A stretch of DNA of 64,000 bases from Agrobacterium cucumeris. GTDB taxonomy: Bacteria > Pseudomonadota > Alphaproteobacteria > Rhizobiales > Rhizobiaceae. Location: contig NZ_CP080388.1 of NCBI RefSeq assembly GCF_030036535.1, positions 124,001-188,000 of the forward strand. Reading direction: 5' to 3'. The translations under genes were made by a program, and so were the position numbers. The notes under the pieces were generated by a model. The model was not told where the DNA came from, did no database searches, and worked only from the letters and a program-made list of their open reading frames with translations. Shown here piece after piece: positions 9,195 through 20,121 of this stretch (position 1 is the stretch's first letter; each line of letters begins with the position of its first letter).

Positions 9195-9559
9195 GGCGAG
9201 CTGCGACCTGTGGCGGCCTCGCAACATTGGTTAGCTTTTTCGTAAATTACAATCCTGCCTCGCGCATCCCCACGCCTTCCTCCGTAAGGCCAAAAGATGT
9301 AATGAATCCAGACATAAACATGATAAAAAATATCCTCTTTTTGGCGGTGAAGGATTTTTTCTCGGTACAAACCGTAAATCATTGCACTTGCATCGCTTTT
9401 TACCCACCAGTAGAAATTCCTCCACGGCGATGATGGGTCAAAACTCTGCTGCCGGATGATGACTTGGGTCGGACGAAGGCCTTGGAGAGCTGCGGTTTGC
9501 GCTCCTTGTTCGCCCCTTCAGTTGTCGCAGATTGCAGCTTGCGGAGGATCAGGAAAGCG
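9195..9559. other. Gap without a gene between the importer and the sigma-factor gene
   Basis: This 365-base stretch includes an AT-rich part (9290-9420). I see no convincing ORF or RNA gene. It probably carries the promoter of the sigma-factor gene. No clear Fur/RirA/Irr box could be assigned by eye. The frame of the sigma gene is open back to 9464, but the extra residues are not sigma-like. Confidence 0.5.
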
Positions 9560-10102
9560 ATGCGGACGTCGACGGCCAGCCTCAATGAAAGTGACGGAAC
9601 CGACCTGCTGAACAGGGCGATCGTCGAGCATTACGGCGACATCATCAAGGCAGTGGGCGGACGCAGCCGGTCAGACGGGGCCGCGCGGGAAATCGTCCAC
9701 GATCTCTACGTAAAACTGGCATTGCAGCCGGACGCGCTCTCCGGCAAACGGTCGATAAAAGCATTTCTGTGCCGCGCCGCATCCAATATGCGGATTGACC
9801 GGATCAGACGCGAGCAGTTCGAGTCCCGGCTTTTCTCCGGCTCCGATGAAGATGCAAGGGCAGTCGTCGCGATGGACAGCGCTCCCGATCAGGGACTGGC
9901 TGTCGAGGCGCGGCTGGCGATCCTGAAACAGGCCATTGCCGACCTGCCCGAAAAACGGCGGACGGCATTCGTGCTGCACAGGCTGCACCATCTCTCACCG
10001 GACCAGATTGCCGCAAAGCTGAAAATTTCACGCAATATGGTCGACCGGCACCTCAGGCGCGCGCTCAGCCATTGCCTCGACCGCCTTTTCGAAATGGAGT
10101 AA
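9560..10102 (+). CDS. FecI-like ECF sigma factor
   Basis: The 180-residue product is an ECF RNA polymerase sigma factor. Region 2 covers about residues 10-75 (IVHDLYVKLAL ... AFLCRAASNMRIDRIRR), and region 4 covers about 115-175 (IADLPEKRRTAFVLHRL, then an HTH SPDQIAAKLKISRNMVDRHLRRAL). ATG 9560 has AGGA 6 bases upstream and fits the family length; the longer frame from 9464 adds a non-conserved leader. It precedes a FecR gene and follows an STN-type receptor, the usual set for cell-surface signalling in response to a ferric siderophore. It likely transcribes the receptor/transport genes or part of them. Confidence 0.9.
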   Translation: MRTSTASLNESDGTDLLNRAIVEHYGDIIKAVGGRSRSDGAAREIVHDLYVKLALQPDALSGKRSIKAFLCRAASNMRIDRIRREQFESRLFSGSDEDARAVVAMDSAPDQGLAVEARLAILKQAIADLPEKRRTAFVLHRLHHLSPDQIAAKLKISRNMVDRHLRRALSHCLDRLFEME

Positions 10103-10149
10103 ACATCCCAATCCACGCAGTTCATTCGTCTACACATTGGAGAGCATAA

Positions 10150-11121
10150 TTGGAGCGTTCCGTGCAACGTAGACGTCTGACGCGCGATCAGCGCAAGCGA
10201 AACAGAGATGCGGCCGACTGGGTCTTTCGCAACCGAGACCCAGAGCAGCCCGAAACGGAGCGGGCGGAGTTCCGTCGCTGGATGGAGCAGGACCCGGAGA
10301 ACTGTCGGGCCTACACGGCTGCGAAGCGCATTCTCGGCGAAGCGAGAACTGCGATCCGCTCCGATGCCGGGCTTCGTGACATGCCGGTTGAGACCTCACC
10401 ACGCGGGCGCAACGCGATCATCTCTTCAATCGTGGCAATCATTTCGGCCGGCGCACTCTTCATCGCCCTGGATGGCCCCATGCGTCTGAGCGCGGATGTC
10501 ATGTCCGGTGCCGGCGAAATGCCGGAAGTCACGCTGGAAGATGGTTCGCGGGTCCAGTTAAACGCATCGTCGGCAATCGCACTCGATTTCACCAGCGGTC
10601 GAAGGACGGTTCGGCTCCTGCGCGGGCAGGCCTTCTTCCAGGTGGCTCCGGATGAAAAACGTCCCTTCTCCGTCAGCACCGAGGATACGCTGGTCACAGC
10701 CCTCGGCACGGCTTTCGATGTTCGCCAAAGCGCGACGGACACGCGTGTTGCCGTAACGGAACATTCCGTAAGGGTAGAGTTCAAGACTGAGGGCAGTACC
10801 CCGGTGAAAATCGCGGAAGGTGAAGAAATGCTTCACCTGAACGAGACAGGCGAAAGCACGATCCGGAAAACCGATGCCGCGACCGCTCTCGCCTGGCGTC
10901 GCGGCCAGCTCACCGTGGACAACGTGCCGCTTTCCTATGTTATCGAGGAAATACAGCGGCATTTCCGCGGGCGCATCGTCATAGGAGACGAAGCGACCGC
11001 TCGACGGGTCGTCAGCGGCACGCTCTTCGTTACCGATACGGAGGGGGCGCTGAACTTCCTGCGCACCGCCCTCAAGGTTCAGACATACAAGATTGGCCCC
11101 ATCATCGTCGTAACGTCCTGA
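10150..11121 (+). CDS. FecR-family inner-membrane sensor / anti-sigma regulator
   Basis: The 323-residue product has the FecR layout. The N-terminal cytoplasmic domain (residues about 15-70, AADWVFRNRDPEQPETERAE) would bind the sigma factor. One transmembrane segment lies near residues 95-112 (IISSIVAIISAGALFIAL). A periplasmic FecR domain follows (VTLEDGSRVQLNASSAIALDF), then a C-terminal STN-like region (GTLFVTDTEGALNFLRTAL). It senses the occupied TonB receptor and controls the sigma factor at 9560. TTG 10150 and GTG 10162 are both possible starts; the latter has GGAG 6 bases upstream. The gene ends at a strong terminator. Confidence 0.9.
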   Translation: MERSVQRRRLTRDQRKRNRDAADWVFRNRDPEQPETERAEFRRWMEQDPENCRAYTAAKRILGEARTAIRSDAGLRDMPVETSPRGRNAIISSIVAIISAGALFIALDGPMRLSADVMSGAGEMPEVTLEDGSRVQLNASSAIALDFTSGRRTVRLLRGQAFFQVAPDEKRPFSVSTEDTLVTALGTAFDVRQSATDTRVAVTEHSVRVEFKTEGSTPVKIAEGEEMLHLNETGESTIRKTDAATALAWRRGQLTVDNVPLSYVIEEIQRHFRGRIVIGDEATARRVVSGTLFVTDTEGALNFLRTALKVQTYKIGPIIVVTS

Positions 11122-11132
11122 GCCGATTGGCC

Positions 11133-11163
11133 GGGCTGCGGACTGTCCGCAGCCCCGATTTTT
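11133..11163 (+). terminator. Rho-independent terminator after fecR-like gene
   Basis: A 10-bp perfect GC-rich stem (GGGCTGCGGA with TCCGCAGCCC, 3-base loop) is followed by CGATTTTT. It lies 12 bases after the FecR stop and closes the siderophore region. Confidence 0.9.
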
Positions 11164-11256
11164 CCGTGGGGATATCGGATCGCGTTCACTTCTGAAAGAA
11201 GTGGATCACGCCCCGCCCGCTCGCCTGAAATCTGGCGGTCAGGCGCGCATCACTGC

Positions 11257-13540
<2,284 letters not shown>

Positions 13541-13544
<4 letters not shown>

Positions 13545-14869
13545 CGTGATTTCCCCTGGGCCGGAGCGCCGAGGCTGAGGAGATGATAAAAGACAATGGC
13601 GCCGATCGTCGCCGTGCCGATACCATCCAGCGTGAAACCGCCGACATTCAGCTTGAAGTTGCCGGCACCCAGCACCAGCGCGATACCCACGGTGATGAGA
13701 TTGCGCGGCTCGGAAAAATCGACCTTGTTCTCGACCCAGATGCGCCCGGCGGTCGCCGCGATCAGGCCGAACACCACGACGGACAGGCCGCCGATGACGG
13801 GCCCCGGTATCGTCTGGATCAGCGCGCCGAATTTCGGCGAGAAGCCGAGAATGATGGCAACCAGCGCCGCAACGATGAAAACCAGCGTCGAGAAAATGCG
13901 GGTAATCGCCATGACGCCCATGTTTTCGGCATAGGTCGTCATCCCGGTTCCGCCAAACGCGCCGGAAAAGATGGTGGCGATGCCATCACCGATGAAGGCG
14001 CGGCCGAGATAGGGATCGAGATTGCGGCCGGTCATCGCGCCGATCGCCTTGATATGCCCGAGATTTTCCGCCACCAGAATGACGACGACAGGCGCGATCA
14101 GCGCGATTGCCGAGGCAGAAAATACCGGCGTGGTAAATGTCGGCAGTCCAAACCAGGATGCGGCCGCAACGCCTGAAAAATCCACGGGCTTGCCGAGACC
14201 GAAGCCGTTGGCCAGCACCAGATAGGCGATATAGGCAATGGCGCCACCGAGAAGGATGGGCAGGCGCCGCGCCATGCCGGGCGCATAGACCGCGATTGCA
14301 CCGACGGATGTGACGGTCAAAATCGCAATCCAGCGCGACAGCTGGTCGCCATCGGGATTGCCGGGGCCGGTGCCGGAGGCGCTGGCTATGGCAATCGGCG
14401 CAAGCACCAGACCGATCGCCGCAACGATGGCACCGGTCAGGACCGGCGGCATCAGCCGTTCAATCCAGTTGTGGCCGGCAATCATGACGATAACGCCGAT
14501 CAGGGCATAAAGCACGCCCGCGGCAATGATGCCGCCAAGGGCAAGCGCGATATTCGGGCTCGCCGCACCGGCTGCGGCACCGGTTGCCACCAGCACGGGA
14601 CCGATGAAAGCGAAAGACGAACCGAGATAGCTCGGCACGCGGCCACCGACGGCGATGAAGAAGATCAGCGTCGAGATGCCCGAAAACAGGATGGAGACGT
14701 TCGGATCGAACCCCATGATCAGTGGCGCAAGCACCGTGGAGCCGAACATGGCGACAACATGCTGCAAACCGAGAACCGCGGTCTGCCCGGCGGGCAACCG
14801 CTCATCCGGCATGATGCGCCCTTCGGTTTTCAGTCGCCAGCGCGGAAAATAGCCACCTGTATCGCTCAT
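13541..14869 (-). CDS. NCS2-family nucleobase permease (RutG/UraA-like)
   Basis: The 442-residue polytopic protein has about 12-14 hydrophobic segments. Its N-terminus (PDERLPAGQTAVLGLQHVVA, MFGSTVLAPLIMGFDPN, GGRVPSYLGSSFAFIGPVL) closely follows E. coli RutG and the uracil-permease branch. The motif AYAENMGVMAITR-like (TTYAENMGVMAITRIFS) belongs to the family substrate site. It would import uracil or another pyrimidine/purine with protons. I chose ATG 14869, which has a GGGGGA ribosome binding site; the frame is open further upstream to 14938. The 3' end overlaps dgdR by 4 bases, convergently. No rut enzyme genes are nearby, so the substrate is uncertain. Confidence 0.88.
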
Positions 14870-15065
14870 CGTCGTCTGTCCCCCAGAAAGCGGCCGGCGC
14901 GATTTGACGAACGTCCCTGTTGCAGATCGCAGCCGCATAAAAGATTTGTCTTTATGTGATATGCGACCGTCGTTCCGGGCCGAATCGGTGGCGGCGCATC
15001 CTGTCTTCGGTAGCGCGATTGCCGGCTGCTGTCATCGGGCATCAAGGGGTTACCCACCCCTCAGT

Positions 15066-16475
15066 TCAGCCAAACCGGCGAACGGGTTCAATCTCACAGA
15101 TCGATGTCATCACCTTGCCGCGCCCTTCACCCTTGGCGCGGTAAAGCGCTTCGTCAGCGCAGCGGAAGGCCTCGTCGCAGGACGTTTCCGCCCCGATGAC
15201 GCTGCTCAACCCGAAGGACGCACCGATGATCATCATGCTGTCATCGACAACATAGGGCTCGGAGAGAAGTAGGCACAGCTGCCGGCAGCGCATCTCGGCT
15301 TCGGCAAGGGAAATGGCGGGCATCAGCACGGCAAACTCGTCACCGCCCAAGCGGAACACCACGTCGCGGTCGTGACAGGCAGCGCGAAGGCGGGTGGCAA
15401 CCGCCTTGAGCAAGGCATCCCCGGCGGCGTGTCCGTGGCTGTCATTGATGGCCTTGAAACCGTCGAGATCAAGACAGGCGACAGTCAGGTCTCCCTGCTG
15501 CGACAACCTTGAGAATTCGGATGCGACGAGCGACCTGTTGGCCAGCCCGGTGAGGAAATCATGAGTAGCTGCGTGTCGCATCTGTCTTTCGGCCTCGACA
15601 AGCGAATGAACCGCACGGCGGGAAATCCGCACCGCGAAGATGCCACCGGCTATGAGGACGACAAGAACCGTGACGGCAAGCGGCATGGACTGACGGAGCA
15701 GATCCCGCGCCGGGGTCAGCGGTTGCCAGGACAGCGCCTGTGCCTGACCATTCGGCCCCATGGCAATTTCCACCCTTGCGCGGTCTGCCGGAACGCTGCC
15801 GGCCGGCCCGACGGAAGCATCGTCCAGAAGGAATCGGTTTCCGAGAAATTCCTGCAGGCTGCCGCCGATGGGGATTGCGGAAATGAGCACCGGCGCCCGT
15901 TCACCCCGGGGTGTCGCCGTCCTGAAGTCCGACTGGAAGAGGCTGGCTGTCAAAAGGACGGCGTCATCACCGATCACTTCGATCTTGCTGAAGGCGATCG
16001 GCTGCGGAATGCCCTCCGGCCTTTCGCCGCGTTCCTTCTCGCGCACGGCATCCACAAGCGAATGCGCGTCCTGCGTAACCACATCCGCGCCGCGGGCAAA
16101 AAACGGGCGTTGCAACACCTCGTCATCCGTCTTCGAATAGATCAGATCGCCGTCGCCGTTGAGAATGCTGACGAAACGTGTACGCGAAGTGCCGATGAGC
16201 GACCGTCCGATGTTCCGGTCGGTCCATTCCGGATCGAATGAATTGTCGATCTTGGCGATGGATTCATCCCAGATCGTCCATGCGGTCAGCGCAAACTCCA
16301 CTTCGGAAATCCATATGGAGATATTGCGTCCTACCAGGGTTTCCTGCCGCTCGCGAAGCTCCGCATCGAGACGCGCAACACCATAATAGGGAATGGCCGC
16401 CAGCCCTGCCAGCAATATGGCGATAAGCACTGCGGCCGGTCCGGCAAGCCTGAGTTGGGTGAAACGCATCGTCAT
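15066..16475 (-). CDS. Membrane-anchored CHASE4-GGDEF diguanylate cyclase
   Basis: The 469-residue protein has a transmembrane segment at residues 10-32. A periplasmic CHASE4-like sensor follows (about 45-265, FALTAWTIWDESIA, SILNGDGDLIYSK), then a second transmembrane segment (about 270-290). The cytoplasmic GGDEF domain (about 300-460) contains THDFLTGLANR and an intact catalytic motif RLGGDEFAVL near residue 375. It should make c-di-GMP from two GTP in response to an unknown periplasmic signal. No EAL domain is present. ATG 16475 and ATG 16469 are both possible. It stands alone, tail to the right end of the NCS2 gene region. Confidence 0.9.
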   Translation of the reverse strand: MTMRFTQLRLAGPAAVLIAILLAGLAAIPYYGVARLDAELRERQETLVGRNISIWISEVEFALTAWTIWDESIAKIDNSFDPEWTDRNIGRSLIGTSRTRFVSILNGDGDLIYSKTDDEVLQRPFFARGADVVTQDAHSLVDAVREKERGERPEGIPQPIAFSKIEVIGDDAVLLTASLFQSDFRTATPRGERAPVLISAIPIGGSLQEFLGNRFLLDDASVGPAGSVPADRARVEIAMGPNGQAQALSWQPLTPARDLLRQSMPLAVTVLVVLIAGGIFAVRISRRAVHSLVEAERQMRHAATHDFLTGLANRSLVASEFSRLSQQGDLTVACLDLDGFKAINDSHGHAAGDALLKAVATRLRAACHDRDVVFRLGGDEFAVLMPAISLAEAEMRCRQLCLLLSEPYVVDDSMMIIGASFGLSSVIGAETSCDEAFRCADEALYRAKGEGRGKVMTSICEIEPVRRFG

Positions 16476-16661
16476 CTATGGTCCGATTATTTGTCGGATG
16501 TCATTTTCGACAAGGCACGTTTCACCGCGGTTACCGCAATGGGAATTTCAAGCGGGTCGGTTAACACTTGGTTCCCGACACTGGCAGGCGCTTTCGGCGG
16601 GAACGAGGCTTGTCGCCTCCGCGGCGATGCGTAGCCGGTCGTGATCGACGTTTCCACGCCA

Positions 16662-17825
16662 TTACTCAGCCACAGCTTGCCGCACCCTCATATTGTTCAG
16701 CTGCAACAAAACCGCGAATGCTGCCGTGCTCATGATCCCGTGCACCGCAAACACCGCCTGCGGGCCGATACCGCCCATCAACGCCGCCAGAACCGGGGGA
16801 GCCAGGGCATTGATAAGGTTCATCGGCAGTGCGATGGTAGCCATCGCGGCCGCGTAGTCGGATTTTTCAAAAAACACCAGCGGCATGGTTGCCCGCGCCA
16901 CCGCGAAAGCCCCGCTACCGACGCCGAACAACATGAGATAACCACCCACGGCGAGAAACCCCGCTCCTCCGAGCCATATCGCAACAAGGCCCACGGGGAT
17001 CATCGCACCCGATACGACCGCAGTGGACAATCCGTCCCATCTTCGCCCGCACACGAGATCGATGACGCGACCGCCAACCTTGAAAACACCAAGCAGCGAG
17101 GCGACAGCGACAGCGCTTGCAAGTTCCATTCCCATCGCCTGCAAAAGCTGTATGCCAATGGCATCAATGCCAAAGGTGACAAAGCTGTTCAGGGCGATGG
17201 CAGCGACCAGGAACATGAAGACCCGTCCCTTTCTCCGGTTGCCATGACCCGCTGCCGCAGGAGCCGCTTGATGTGTAGCCGGCAAACCGAACAATACCAG
17301 CGGGCAGACAACCATGGTCATGGTGCCGGCATAAACGAGGACAACAGCGCGCCACCCCAACCCATGGTCAAGGAACGTGGTGACTGGCCAGAAGATGCTG
17401 CCGGCGAGGCCGGTCACCAGCATAAGTGTCCCAATCAGGCTGCGTGCCTGATCCTCGGCATATTCGGCAATATAGGCATAAGCGGAGGTTGTGAGGAACA
17501 TCGCCCCCGCAAGCCCTGTCAGGGCCCAGCTCATCCAGAACATCGTGAGGTTCACAGACAAGCCAAGCAGGGAGAGGCCTAATCCCATGAGGCCGGCGCC
17601 GGCCGCCATGACCCGCCGCGCGCCAAACCGGCGGAACGCCCGACCGACCCACGGCGCGGCAAGTCCCATAGCCCCGAACATGACGGAGGTTCCAACAAAA
17701 ACCGATGGAAGGGAGGTCGCAAACTCCGCCGCGACCGGACCGGCAAGCACCGGCAGGATTCCCACCGAACCCCAGCCGGTAATCTGCGTAAGGGCAATGA
17801 GGAGAAGAACATATTGGCGGCGCAT
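16662..17825 (-). CDS. Major facilitator superfamily transporter
   Basis: The 387-residue protein has about 12 hydrophobic helices in two six-helix halves separated by a basic cytoplasmic loop (HGNRRKGRVF, near residue 200). The first half carries a degenerate MFS motif A region (GRAFRRFGARRVMAAG). It resembles YbfB/oxalate-formate-antiporter-like or arabinose-efflux-like carriers, but no substrate can be read from the sequence. ATG 17825 is preferred over the TTG immediately before it. It stands alone between the cyclase and ampC, with no dedicated regulator. Confidence 0.85.
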   Translation of the reverse strand: MRRQYVLLLIALTQITGWGSVGILPVLAGPVAAEFATSLPSVFVGTSVMFGAMGLAAPWVGRAFRRFGARRVMAAGAGLMGLGLSLLGLSVNLTMFWMSWALTGLAGAMFLTTSAYAYIAEYAEDQARSLIGTLMLVTGLAGSIFWPVTTFLDHGLGWRAVVLVYAGTMTMVVCPLVLFGLPATHQAAPAAAGHGNRRKGRVFMFLVAAIALNSFVTFGIDAIGIQLLQAMGMELASAVAVASLLGVFKVGGRVIDLVCGRRWDGLSTAVVSGAMIPVGLVAIWLGGAGFLAVGGYLMLFGVGSGAFAVARATMPLVFFEKSDYAAAMATIALPMNLINALAPPVLAALMGGIGPQAVFAVHGIMSTAAFAVLLQLNNMRVRQAVAE

Positions 17826-17911
17826 CAATGACGCTTAAGGCCGAAGCGTGATGTTCTGATGACAGGCAATCAAGGCTCCTGTTCCCAAAGATGATCGGTC
17901 AGCGCAGACGA

Positions 17912-17934
17912 CGCGGGAGCGATGAACTCCCGCG
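17912..17934 (-). terminator. GC hairpin downstream of ampC
   Basis: CGCGGGAG (17912-17919) and CTCCCGCG (17927-17934) form a perfect 8-bp stem with a 7-base loop, starting 11 bases after the ampC stop on the minus strand. There is no T-tract, so termination strength is uncertain. Confidence 0.5.
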
Positions 17935-17945
17935 CCGAAGTTTTC

Positions 17946-19103
17946 TCACTCCGCCCTGTCGAGCGCCGTCAAAATCTCATAGGCCAGGGCGACACGATCC
18001 TCATTGGGATAGTTTTTATTGGCCAGAAGAACGACGCCGTGCTTCTGCTTTGGTATGAAAGCCACATAGGCCCCAAAACCGTTGGTGGAGCCCGTCTTGT
18101 TGATGAGGACGTCCTGACGCGGCTTCATCGGCGGGGTGATTTCGGAGACCGGAACCGTCTTCAAAAGGGCGCCGGAATTCGCGTCCACCAGCGTCTTCAG
18201 GGCAACGGGATAAGCATATTGTTCCCAGACCATGTCCTGCACCATCGCGCCGACACTGAAATAGCCCGTGTGGGTGTTGAGAAGCGCCTGCTGCATTTTT
18301 CCGTCCAGTGTCTCAAGGCCCATATTGGCGTTGACGAAACGGATCATGTCGCTTGCCGATGATTTGACGCCGTAAGCCTCCGAAGAAAGGATGGCCGGTG
18401 TCACGCGGGCCGGGTCGCCATTTCTCTTATAGCCTTGGGCATAATCCGCCATCTTTGCCTTGGGCACCACGGTGAAGGTGTTCTTCAGCCCCAGCCCGGG
18501 CAGCAGCGTGCCTTGCATCGCGTCATCAAAGCTCTGGCCCATGGCCTTTGCGGTGACATAACCGAGCATTCCGATGCTGGGATTGGCATAGGTGCGGTGG
18601 GTTCCGGCCTTGTATGAGGGTTTCCAGGTCTTGAGATAGGTGAGCAGCTGCTGTTCTGTCTTGATGTTGTCCGGCACCTGCAGCGGGAATCCGCCTGCGG
18701 TGTGGGTGCCGAGATGCATCAGCGCGACATCGCCGAACGGCTTGCCTTTCATCGACGGAAGATAATCCGCGACCTTGCCGGACAGCGACAGCTGGCCGTT
18801 CATCTCGGCATAGGTGCTGAGCGCGACCGTGAATGTCTTGCTGATCGAGCCGAGCTCGAACAAGGTCTGTGGCGTGACGGGCTGGCCGGTGCTTTTGGAC
18901 ATGACGCCATAGGTGAAGACGTGATTTTCGCCATTCATACTGATGGCGACGGCGAGACCCGGAATGCCGTTTTTCTGCATCACCGGCTTTATCGCGGCAT
19001 CCGTTATCGCCTTCAGCTTCGCTTCATCGGCGGCAGAAGCCTGTGTGAACAGGCCGGCCGAGAGCAGTGCTGCAAGGGCGATATGTCCGTGATTGAGTTT
19101 CAT
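17946..19103 (-). CDS. ampC: Class C beta-lactamase (AmpC)
   Basis: The 385-residue precursor has a Sec signal peptide (residues 1-24, cut near TQASA). All class C active-site motifs are intact: Ser86-Ile-Ser-Lys89 (SISK), Tyr172-Ala-Asn174 (YAN) and Lys336-Thr-Gly338 (KTG). The enzyme hydrolyses penicillins and cephalosporins in the periplasm. ATG 19103 gives a clean signal peptide; ATG 19112 is too close to the GGAG. The divergent ampR gene and a palindrome between them suggest the usual inducible control by cell-wall muropeptides. Confidence 0.95.
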   Translation of the reverse strand: MKLNHGHIALAALLSAGLFTQASAADEAKLKAITDAAIKPVMQKNGIPGLAVAISMNGENHVFTYGVMSKSTGQPVTPQTLFELGSISKTFTVALSTYAEMNGQLSLSGKVADYLPSMKGKPFGDVALMHLGTHTAGGFPLQVPDNIKTEQQLLTYLKTWKPSYKAGTHRTYANPSIGMLGYVTAKAMGQSFDDAMQGTLLPGLGLKNTFTVVPKAKMADYAQGYKRNGDPARVTPAILSSEAYGVKSSASDMIRFVNANMGLETLDGKMQQALLNTHTGYFSVGAMVQDMVWEQYAYPVALKTLVDANSGALLKTVPVSEITPPMKPRQDVLINKTGSTNGFGAYVAFIPKQKHGVVLLANKNYPNEDRVALAYEILTALDRAE

Positions 19104-19200
19104 CTTTCGCATTCTCCAAAACCTCAGGTAGATGACCGGCGTTTGCGCCGCCCCCAGCGAAAGAGCTTTAGCTGCCCTACATTGCACGAACAAACCATGA

Positions 19201-19216
19201 TATCTCGGAAGAGATA
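19201..19216. promoter_or_regulatory. Candidate AmpR operator palindrome
   Basis: TATCTC and GAGATA form a perfect 6-bp inverted repeat around GGAA in the 133-base divergent ampC-ampR region, 20 bases before the ampR start. Position fits an autoregulatory LysR site; the spacing is not the classic T-N11-A. Confidence 0.45.
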
Positions 19217-19236
19217 CAAGAAAATCTAGGTCTCAA

Positions 19237-20115
19237 ATGGTTCGGCAATTTCTTCCCCTCAACGGTCTTCGGGCCTTCGAGGCATCGGCAAGACACCTCA
19301 GCTTCACGCGTGCAGCCATCGAACTCTGCGTCACGCAGGCGGCAGTGAGCCAGCAGGTGAAGGTGCTGGAAAAGCGGCTGGGCGTCTCGCTGTTTCAACG
19401 GCTTCCACGCGGGCTGAAAATCACCGCCGAGGGTGAAGCGCTTCTGCCCACCGTCACCAGTTCCTTCGACCAGATGGCGACTACGCTCGACAGGATCGAG
19501 GCCGGACAGGTGCGCGAATTGCTGTTTCTGGGGGTCGTCGGCACCTTTGCCGTCGGCTGGCTCCTGCCGCGATTGCAGGAATTTCAAAAACAGCATCCCT
19601 TCATCGATATCAGGGTTTCCACCAACAATAACCGGGTGGACATGGCGGCCGAAGGGCTGGATTTTGCCATTCGTTTCGGTCAGGGCTCATGGCACGGCAC
19701 CGATGCCTTCCGGCTTTTCGATGCGCCGCTTTCACCCCTCTGCACGCCCAAGCTGGCGGAGACTTTAAAAACGCCGGCCGATCTTGTCGAGGCGACGCTT
19801 TTGCGCAGCTACCGGTCCGATGAATGGAGCACATGGTTTTCGGCCGCCGGCGTGACCCCGGCAGCGCAGGTGAATGCCGGGATCGTTTTCGACACCTCGC
19901 TCGGCATGATGGAGGCCGCACTGCAGGGGCTGGGCGTGGCGCTGGCGCCGCCATCGATGTTTTCGCGGCATCTGGCGTCCGGGGCAATCATCCAGCCCTT
20001 CCCCGTCACCATATCGCTTGGAAGCTACTGGCTGACCCGGCTGCAATCAAAACCGCAGACATCCGCCATGCAGGCCTTCTCGGACTGGATGTCGACCCAT
20101 GCCGACTTTGCCTGA
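19237..20115 (+). CDS. ampR: AmpR, LysR-type regulator of ampC
   Basis: The 292-residue protein follows enterobacterial AmpR closely: FLPLNGLRAFEASARHLSFT, RAAIELCVTQAAVSQQVK, LRSYRSDEW and LGSYWLTRLQSKP. Gly102, Thr103, Asp135 and Tyr264, the residues known to govern the switch between repression and activation, fall at exactly the canonical positions. AmpR represses ampC when bound to UDP-MurNAc-pentapeptide and activates it with anhydro-muropeptides. It is divergent from ampC with a shared regulatory region, the standard arrangement. The start follows AGGTCTCAA. Confidence 0.95.
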   Translation: MVRQFLPLNGLRAFEASARHLSFTRAAIELCVTQAAVSQQVKVLEKRLGVSLFQRLPRGLKITAEGEALLPTVTSSFDQMATTLDRIEAGQVRELLFLGVVGTFAVGWLLPRLQEFQKQHPFIDIRVSTNNNRVDMAAEGLDFAIRFGQGSWHGTDAFRLFDAPLSPLCTPKLAETLKTPADLVEATLLRSYRSDEWSTWFSAAGVTPAAQVNAGIVFDTSLGMMEAALQGLGVALAPPSMFSRHLASGAIIQPFPVTISLGSYWLTRLQSKPQTSAMQAFSDWMSTHADFA

Positions 20116-20121
20116 AAAGGC

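Noticed and set aside
9380..9405. TTGCACTTGCA-like stretch as an iron or manganese regulator box upstream of the sigma-factor gene
   Set aside because: The half-sites overlap and are not symmetric with any Fur, Mur, Irr or RirA consensus I can apply by eye.
13583..14176. 197-codon plus-strand frame inside the nucleobase permease gene
   Set aside because: It is antisense to conserved membrane helices; the polar Asp/Arg-rich translation is a mirror of a hydrophobic protein.
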